Assembly: GCF_900117415.1 (NCBI RefSeq)
Contig: NZ_FPEI01000006.1
Coordinates: 1,364,001-1,428,000 of the forward strand
From: Hyphomicrobium sp. CS1BSMeth3
GTDB lineage: Bacteria > Pseudomonadota > Alphaproteobacteria > Rhizobiales > Hyphomicrobiaceae
DNA length: 64,000 nucleotides
Direction: 5' to 3'
Both the position numbers and the translations under genes were made by a program. The notes under the pieces are model-generated. The model worked only from the letters and a program-made list of their open reading frames with translations, was not told the DNA's origin and searched no databases. Below, one piece after another: positions 59,177 through 64,000 of the stretch (position 1 is the stretch's first letter; each line of letters begins with the position of its first letter).

Positions 59177-60442
59177 TCAGCTCGTGAAGAAGCTCTGCGT
59201 GCCGTGCGCTTCGATGGCTTCTGCGAGGCGACCGAGTGCGTGCACATAAGCACCCGTGCGCATGGGAATGCCCCTCTGCCGGGAGAGCTCCCAGATCGTG
59301 CGCCCCTCACGCTCCATGATCGACTGAAGGCGCCCGTGAATTTCCTGTTCGGTCCAGTAGTAGCCCTGGCGGTTCTGGACCCACTCGAAGTACGAGACTG
59401 TCACGCCGCCGGCATTGGCAAGAATATCCGGCAGCACGACGACATCGGCCTTGGCGAGGATCTCGTCGGCCTCGGGCGTCACCGGCCCGTTCGCCAGCTC
59501 CAGAATGAGCTTGGCGCGAACGCTCTTTGCATTCTCGGCGTGGATCATGTTCTCGAGCGCCGCCGGCACCAGCAGCTCGCACTGCACACCGACGATCTTA
59601 TCAGGATCGAGCGCCTCATGACCGTGCTGGCCGACCGTTGCCATCACTGACTTGCCCCGCGCCTTGGCCGCGAGCAGGGCCTCGACGTTCAGTCCATTGC
59701 CCGCATAGACCGCGCCCTGCGAGTCCGAGACCGCGACAATGCGATGACCGTCGCCCGCCAGCAGTTGCGCCACGTACTGTCCCGCATTGCCAAAGCCCTG
59801 CACGGCGACGCGCATGACCTTGCCGAGCTTCAGATCATCGGCGAGATGGCGCACGAGATAGTAGCCCCCGCGCGCCGTTGCATCTCCGCGCCCGAGCGAA
59901 CCGCCAAGAGCAATGGGCTTGCCGGTGATCACCGCAGGCACAGCCTGCCCGACGATCTGGGCGTACTCGTCGGCCATCCAGCCCATGATCATGGAGTTCG
60001 TGTAGACGTCCGGCGCCGGAATATCCCGGTCAGGTCCGACCGTGCGGGCAAAGGCCTGCATGTAGGCGCGCGACAGACGCTCCAGCTCGGCCTTGGAGAG
60101 CTGGCGCGGATCGACGCGCACTGCCCCTTTGCCGCCGCCGTACGGCAGGTTCATCACGGCGCACTTGAAGGTCATCCAGAAAGCGAGCGTCTCGACTTCT
60201 TCGACGTGCGCATCGGGGTGATAGCGGATGCCGCCTTTGGTGGGCCCGCGCGTGTCGTCATAGCGGCAGCGCCAGGCCAGGAAGGACTTCCGCGAGCCGT
60301 CGTCCATGCGGATCATGAGGCGGACCTTGGTGGTCTCGCGCGCGTATTTCAGCTTCTCGACGACATCCGGGTCGACATTGAGGTGTCGGGCGGCCTCATC
60401 GAGGCGCACGAGGGCATCGTCGAGCAAGCTTCCGTCGGACAT
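59177..60442 (-). CDS. Glu/Leu/Phe/Val dehydrogenase (glutamate dehydrogenase)
   Basis: A 421-aa amino-acid dehydrogenase of the Glu/Leu/Phe/Val family, probably glutamate dehydrogenase by length. The substrate site is 'DDTRGPTKGGIRYHPDAH' (Lys69) and the catalytic Lys105 in 'MNLPYGGGKGAVRVDPRQLS'. The nucleotide-binding domain shows 'RVAVQGFGNAGQYVAQLLAG', then 'CELLVPAALENMIHAENAKS' and 'LANAGGVTVSYFEWVQNRQG'. It interconverts 2-oxoglutarate plus ammonium and glutamate with NAD(P)H. ATG 60442 has GGAG upstream. Confidence 0.94.
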   Translation of the reverse strand: MSDGSLLDDALVRLDEAARHLNVDPDVVEKLKYARETTKVRLMIRMDDGSRKSFLAWRCRYDDTRGPTKGGIRYHPDAHVEEVETLAFWMTFKCAVMNLPYGGGKGAVRVDPRQLSKAELERLSRAYMQAFARTVGPDRDIPAPDVYTNSMIMGWMADEYAQIVGQAVPAVITGKPIALGGSLGRGDATARGGYYLVRHLADDLKLGKVMRVAVQGFGNAGQYVAQLLAGDGHRIVAVSDSQGAVYAGNGLNVEALLAAKARGKSVMATVGQHGHEALDPDKIVGVQCELLVPAALENMIHAENAKSVRAKLILELANGPVTPEADEILAKADVVVLPDILANAGGVTVSYFEWVQNRQGYYWTEQEIHGRLQSIMEREGRTIWELSRQRGIPMRTGAYVHALGRLAEAIEAHGTQSFFTS

Positions 60443-60748
60443 CGGGGCTCCTTCGGGGGATGTGAGGTGGCGAGGCTGGTGGGCTGATGCCCGAGTTTTA
60501 GGCGCTTACTGCATAATTGAAGGGCAATCGAGCCCTAATAGGCGCGACTCATGGCCTCGGCAGTGCCGGGAAAGGTGGCAGATATGCCGGAATGGGCGAG
60601 CCGGGACGAAGCGCGGGCTGAGAATTACGACTTTGGTCTAATGCGGATTTGAGCACTTCGTCCCACTGCCGCACTGTCAGACGTCTGTACAAGCGCGCTG
60701 ACGTTAACTTAGATTAACCACATTGCTGGTGGGCGTTGGGGGCGTTTT
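60443..60748. promoter_or_regulatory. 306-bp divergent gap between gdh and the TPR gene
   Basis: No gene is visible here. The gap separates divergent gdh and the TPR gene and so must contain both promoters. The half near the TPR gene is more A+T-rich than the surrounding chromosome ('GACGTTAACTTAGATTAACC' at 60701-60720), compatible with a promoter. No clear repeat or operator was seen. Confidence 0.4.
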
Positions 60749-61861
60749 ATGGAGTTCTTTGATCTTTATGGTCAGTACATCGGACCATTGTTGCTTTCGC
60801 TGTCAAAAATCCAAATCAACGTCACCGCGATCCAGCTGATTCAGATTGGTCTGGCATCTATCGGCGCGTGCGTATCCATCTTCGGCGCCTACAAGGCATG
60901 GCGATATGCAGAGAAGAGGCTCGGGAGGCGCCTCGATGAATTCCTCGACCACGAGGAAGAGAAGCTCCTCCAGGCGCGTGAGGCTATCCGCGCCATCCGG
61001 GACAAGCGCAACACCCCAGTATCAGGCAGGCCCAAAATATTTACAAACGGCGAGCTTGTGACTGTTCTCAAGCTCATTGGCGGGCAGCGCTACGGAGCTG
61101 CCAAGGATGCATTACACGAAACACTAGCTCGTACGCATGAGCGGGCAGAATTGGCGCGACGGAAGGAGGACCTGCATTCACACCAGCGAGCGATGGCGCA
61201 TCTTCTTTTGGGCGCGATTGCCGACGCCGAGAATGATCATCAGACTGCGCTCATCCATTTTCAGTCGGCACTGGACATTGACGAGGATGATGTCGAGGCG
61301 CTCGAGTATGTTGGACTTCAATTTCTAAAGCTCGGAAATGCTCGGCAGGCTCTCGTAGTGTTTTCACAACTAGAAGCCAAAGCACGAGCGCGTGGCACCC
61401 ACTTGTTAGTTGCGCAGGCTCTCCGCAATTGCGGCTTGGCTTACGAAGCGTTGCCCAACCCGCAGTATCAGAATGCCAACAATTGCTACAAGGCCGCGAT
61501 CGATGAATTCCCAAAGAGCGGGGCGGCGCTGGAACTCGCCCATCTCCACGAACTTCGCGGGTTCGTGAACGTCAAGCGTTCGAGACCTAGGCGGGCATAC
61601 GATAGCTTGACCCACGCCCTAACCACGTACTCGGCCCTTGAACACCAGGGTGGTGAGCACTCAGTGAAGGCACGTGAAGGCGTGGCTCGTGTATTGCCTG
61701 CGGTGCAGGAACTTCAGTTGCTATTGAACGGAACTAACGACGGGGACGTCGACAACGATGATTTTACTGTCGACGCGAGTGCAGATCGGGCCGCAACCTC
61801 CCCTTTAACCGAACAACAGCACATTCCCAATCAGCCATCCAATGGCATAAGTCCCAACTGA
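60749..61861 (+). CDS. Membrane-anchored TPR protein of unknown role
   Basis: A 370-aa unknown protein. A hydrophobic segment at about 26-49 ('AIQLIQIGLASIGACVSIFG') suggests one membrane helix, followed by a charged coiled-coil-like stretch 'EKRLGRRLDEFLDHEEEKLL'. From about 150 come tetratricopeptide-type helices ('HLLLGAIADAENDHQTALIH', 'DVEALEYVGLQFLKLGNARQ', 'QALRNCGLAYEALPNPQYQN'). The base composition is visibly less GC-rich than neighbouring genes and codon use is different, so horizontal acquisition is likely. Its 3' end overlaps the opposite-strand membrane-protein gene by 57 bp. No enzymatic domain is seen. Confidence 0.75.
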   Translation: MEFFDLYGQYIGPLLLSLSKIQINVTAIQLIQIGLASIGACVSIFGAYKAWRYAEKRLGRRLDEFLDHEEEKLLQAREAIRAIRDKRNTPVSGRPKIFTNGELVTVLKLIGGQRYGAAKDALHETLARTHERAELARRKEDLHSHQRAMAHLLLGAIADAENDHQTALIHFQSALDIDEDDVEALEYVGLQFLKLGNARQALVVFSQLEAKARARGTHLLVAQALRNCGLAYEALPNPQYQNANNCYKAAIDEFPKSGAALELAHLHELRGFVNVKRSRPRRAYDSLTHALTTYSALEHQGGEHSVKAREGVARVLPAVQELQLLLNGTNDGDVDNDDFTVDASADRAATSPLTEQQHIPNQPSNGISPN

Positions 61862-62062
61862 CGCGATCTGAGCAAATGCGAGACTTTCGCCGACCGAAAC
61901 GGCCGCGGTCGTGCCGCCGACGGCATGCGCACGCCGCAGCGAAGGCGCGCGTTCGGAAAGCGCAATCAATGCTAGAAGAAGGCCGCAGGCAACAGCCAAC
62001 CAAATAGTGCCGCCAAACACGCCAGCTACCGTGCTCAGTCCAATGACGGGAAGCGCCACCAT
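61805..62062 (-). CDS. Small membrane protein overlapping the TPR gene
   Basis: An 85-aa hypothetical protein. GAGGAG lies 6 nt before ATG 62062, which decides the start; an ATG at 62119 lacks one. It has two or three hydrophobic segments: about 3-34 (two short helices around '[20 protein letters not shown]') and the C-terminal '[20 protein letters not shown]'. Its last 57 bp are antisense to the end of the TPR gene. The function is unknown; since both are unusual for the window they may have been gained together. Confidence 0.55.
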   Translation of the reverse strand: MVALPVIGLSTVAGVFGGTIWLAVACGLLLALIALSERAPSLRRAHAVGGTTAAVSVGESLAFAQIASVGTYAIGWLIGNVLLFG

Positions 62063-62259
62063 GCCGGCTCCTCGCTTTATTCGCTCAATCGCTCGGCCGG
62101 ACCTTGAGTGATTCCTCATTCAACGCGAAGTGGCGCTTGGGCATTTCCCGCAGGCAATGTACCCACCCCCACCCCCACCCCTTGCACTTGGCGCCCCTCG
62201 GGCTTAATGCCTCGGACAGCACGAAAAACCGCCCGAATAGCGCAGGACCGGACCGCCCC

Positions 62260-63648
62260 ATGACCAAGACCCGCACCGAGACCGACACCTTCGGCCCGAT
62301 CGAGGTGGACGCCACCCGCTACTGGGGCGCGCAGGCCCAGCGCTCGCTCGGCAATTTCAAGATCGGCTGGGAAAAGCAGCCCCTCCCCGTCGTCCGCGCC
62401 CTCGGCATCGTCAAGCGCGCCGCCGCCGAGACGAACATGGCCCTCGGCCGCCTCGACAAGAAGATCGGCGAGACCATCGTCGCCGCCGCGCAGGAGGTCA
62501 TCGACGGCAAGCTCAATGAGCACTTCCCGCTCGTCGTCTGGCAGACGGGCTCGGGCACGCAGTCGAACATGAATGCGAACGAGGTCATCTCGAACCGCGC
62601 CATCGAGATGCTCGGCGGCGAGATGGGCTCGAAGAAGCCCGTGCATCCGAACGACCACGTCAACATGAGCCAGTCGTCGAACGACACCTACCCGACGGCC
62701 ATGCACGTCGCTTGCGCCGAGCAGATCCACCACGACCTGCTGCCCGCGCTGCGCCACCTGCTGAAGGCACTCGACGACAAGGCCGCCGCCTGGACAAAGA
62801 TCATCAAGATCGGCCGCACGCATACGCAGGACGCGACGCCGCTCACGCTCGGGCAGGAGTTCGGCGGCTACGCGACGCAGGTGCGCAATGGCATTGCGCG
62901 CATCGAGCAGACACTGCCGAGCCTCATGGAGCTCGCGCAGGGCGGCACCGCCGTCGGCACGGGCCTCAATGCACCCGTCGGCTTCGCCGAGAAGGTCGCC
63001 GAGCGCATTGCCGTCATCACCGGCCTCCCCTTCACGACCGCGCCCAACAAGTTCGAAGCGCTCGCCGCGCACGACGCCATGGTCATGAGCCACGGCGCGA
63101 TCAACACGGTCGCGGCCTCGCTCTTCAAGATCGCGAACGACATCCGCTTCCTCGGCTCGGGTCCGCGCTCGGGCCTCGGCGAGCTGAGCCTCCCCGAGAA
63201 CGAGCCGGGCTCGTCCATCATGCCGGGCAAGGTGAACCCGACGCAGTGCGAGGCCCTCACCATGGTCTGCACGCAGGTGTTCGGCAATCAGGCGACGATC
63301 ACGTTCGCGGGCGCGTCGGGCCACTTCGAGCTCAACGTGTTCAACCCGGTCATGGCGTACAACTTCCTGCAGTCCGTGCGCCTGCTCGCGGATGCGGCCG
63401 TGTCCTTTACCGACAACTGCGTCGTCGGCATCGAGGCACGCGAGGACAACATCAAGGCCGGTCTCGACCGCAGCTTGATGCTGGTGACCGCGCTCGCGCC
63501 CAAGTACGGCTATGACAAGGCGGCCAAGATCGCCAAGACCGCGCACAAGAATGGCACCACGCTGCGCGAGGAAGCGCTGAAGGAAGGCATTTCCGAAGCC
63601 GACTTCGACGCCATCGTGCGCCCCGAGAACATGATCTCCCCGGGTTGA
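62260..63648 (+). CDS. fumC: Class II fumarate hydratase
   Basis: FumC interconverts fumarate and malate in the TCA cycle without an iron-sulfur cluster. At 462 aa it has the expected length. Signatures are '[20 protein letters not shown]', '[20 protein letters not shown]', '[20 protein letters not shown]', '[20 protein letters not shown]' (catalytic region), and the superfamily signature '[11 protein letters not shown]'. ATG 62260 matches the family N-terminus. A CACCCCCACCCCCACCCC run lies about 80 bp upstream, possibly a leader curiosity. A REP-like repeat follows the gene. Confidence 0.98.
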   Translation: MTKTRTETDTFGPIEVDATRYWGAQAQRSLGNFKIGWEKQPLPVVRALGIVKRAAAETNMALGRLDKKIGETIVAAAQEVIDGKLNEHFPLVVWQTGSGTQSNMNANEVISNRAIEMLGGEMGSKKPVHPNDHVNMSQSSNDTYPTAMHVACAEQIHHDLLPALRHLLKALDDKAAAWTKIIKIGRTHTQDATPLTLGQEFGGYATQVRNGIARIEQTLPSLMELAQGGTAVGTGLNAPVGFAEKVAERIAVITGLPFTTAPNKFEALAAHDAMVMSHGAINTVAASLFKIANDIRFLGSGPRSGLGELSLPENEPGSSIMPGKVNPTQCEALTMVCTQVFGNQATITFAGASGHFELNVFNPVMAYNFLQSVRLLADAAVSFTDNCVVGIEAREDNIKAGLDRSLMLVTALAPKYGYDKAAKIAKTAHKNGTTLREEALKEGISEADFDAIVRPENMISPG

Positions 63649-63689
63649 AGATCGCTTCGCGCCTGCGGCGCGAACAGTGCGACGGGAAT

Positions 63690-63734
63690 CCCCTCTCCCC
63701 GTCCTTACGGGGAGAGGGTTAGGGTGAGGGGCAG
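63690..63734. repeat. REP-like CCCTCTCCCC palindrome with AGGGTGAGGGGCAG tail
   Basis: Palindrome CCCTCTCCCC..GGGGAGAGGG followed by TTAGGGTGAGGGGCAG. It is the same family, and the same palindrome-then-tail order, as 25834-25879. It lies between fumC and the DUF559 gene, overlapping the latter's upstream region. Such elements are common next to DUF559 genes in Hyphomicrobiales. Confidence 0.9.
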
Positions 63735-63738
63735 CGTC

Positions 63739-64000
63739 ATGCGAGGCGCCCGACCATGGCGCACTAACCGCGCTCGCGTTCTACGCGCCGACGACACCTC
63801 CGCTGAAGCTCGTCTATGGAACGAACTGAGAGATCGCCGGCTCGGTGGTCTCAAGTTTGTAAGGCAAGCCCCGATCGCAGATCACTACGTCGATTTCCTA
63901 TGTCGTGAGCAGAAGGTCATAGTCGAGGTCGATGGTGGCACGCACAGCACGGATGCCGAGATCGCCAACGACGCGGCACGAGCCGACCAGCTCCGGCAGC
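63739..64000 (+). CDS. DUF559 (Vsr/MTES-like) endonuclease-domain protein, cut by window edge
   Basis: From ATG 63739 the frame is open to the end (87 codons). It has the DUF559 pattern: 'TSAEARLWNELRDRRLGGLK', 'FVRQAPIADHYVDFLCREQK' and 'VIVEVDGGTHSTDAEIAND', with the D-x-F...E-V-D-G catalytic arrangement of the restriction-endonuclease-like fold. The family is small, widespread and often adjacent to REP-like repeats. Cellular role unknown. The gene continues past the window. Confidence 0.88.
   Translation, partial: MRGARPWRTNRARVLRADDTSAEARLWNELRDRRLGGLKFVRQAPIADHYVDFLCREQKVIVEVDGGTHSTDAEIANDAARADQLRQ

Noticed and set aside
60749-61861. TPR protein as part of an anti-phage defence system
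   Set aside because: There is no nuclease, NTPase, reverse transcriptase or other effector next to it. TPR repeats alone do not support the claim.
62162-62182. CACCCCC repeats before fumC as a possible microsatellite or phase-variable tract
   Set aside because: Only three units, not within a coding frame or clearly in a promoter spacer; chance in C-rich DNA is adequate.
62116-63546. A 476-codon minus-strand open frame opposite fumC
   Set aside because: It is antisense to fumC, which is unambiguous; repetitive Arg/Asp/Ala composition, no motif.
1-64000. CRISPR arrays, tRNA or rRNA genes, integrase/att sites, complete insertion sequences
   Set aside because: I looked on both strands and saw none: no regularly spaced repeats, no cloverleaf that I could recognise, and no transposase or integrase reading frame. 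A tRNAscan or ISfinder run would be decisive.

Overview
The window is a stretch of ordinary chromosome from a high-G+C alphaproteobacterium, most likely a member of the Hyphomicrobiales (Rhizobiales). Four observations support this: an RcdA/DUF1465 cell-cycle adaptor, an LdtR-like MarR regulator, the leuS-lptE-holA cluster, and a hisE-coaA pair, all typical of that group. Coding density is high. I see no tRNA, rRNA, CRISPR array, complete insertion sequence or prophage. The genus cannot be read from the sequence.

Layout. 0-2.6 kb: glycolate oxidase glcD-glcE (glcE runs off the left edge) and a divergent LysR regulator. 3.8-13.1 kb: a cytochrome c, a HpcH/CitE-type CoA lyase, pncB, a degenerate LysM-M23 lipoprotein, a cinA with a degenerate C-terminal domain, a D-2-hydroxyacid dehydrogenase, a RibD/DHFR-like reductase, a membrane zinc peptidase and a YcgN protein. 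13.3-16.8 kb: a class A penicillin-binding protein followed by a DUF1214/DUF1254 pair. 16.8-21.4 kb: lgt, a MidA-type methyltransferase and an alpha/beta hydrolase, then a GST and a YciI protein, then ubiK. 21.7-32.1 kb: mixed metabolic and small genes (ybjN, serB, omega-aminotransferase, ornithine-cyclodeaminase family, rcdA, thioesterase, GNAT, carboxynorspermidine-dehydrogenase-like, yggS). 32.2-38.7 kb: leuS-lptE-(GT2)-holA and an adenosine kinase. 39.4-46.9 kb: coaA-hisE, the pstSCAB phosphate importer behind a candidate Pho box, and ldtR. 47.1-63.6 kb: an enoyl-CoA hydratase/isomerase family protein, an extensin-like protein, a flavodoxin-fold oxidoreductase, an FMN alpha-hydroxy-acid oxidase, benE, aqpZ, DUF2852, a TetR/MFS pair, an amidohydrolase, a glutamate dehydrogenase, a TPR/membrane-protein insert and fumC. 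A DUF559 nuclease is cut by the right edge.

How the genes work together. Several encode organic-acid and C2/C4 metabolism (glcDE, CoA lyase, FMN hydroxy-acid oxidase, D-2-hydroxyacid dehydrogenase, fumC, gdh). Many others build or shape the envelope (M23 lipoprotein, PBP1A, lgt, lptE, extensin-like protein, ldtR). The pst cluster imports phosphate.

The most unusual signal is not a gene. It is a family of composite intergenic elements of 166-167 bp at 618-784, 40416-40582 and 54522-54687, with a diverged relative ending at 6727. Each consists of two tandem imperfect palindromes (78 + 76 bp, spacer 12-13 bp). Two copies fill the whole gap between co-directional genes and supply the upstream gene's TAG stop codon. 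The third keeps the same lengths although its outer stems have a different sequence. This looks like a repeated structured intercistronic RNA or MITE-like element and is the best candidate here for something undescribed.
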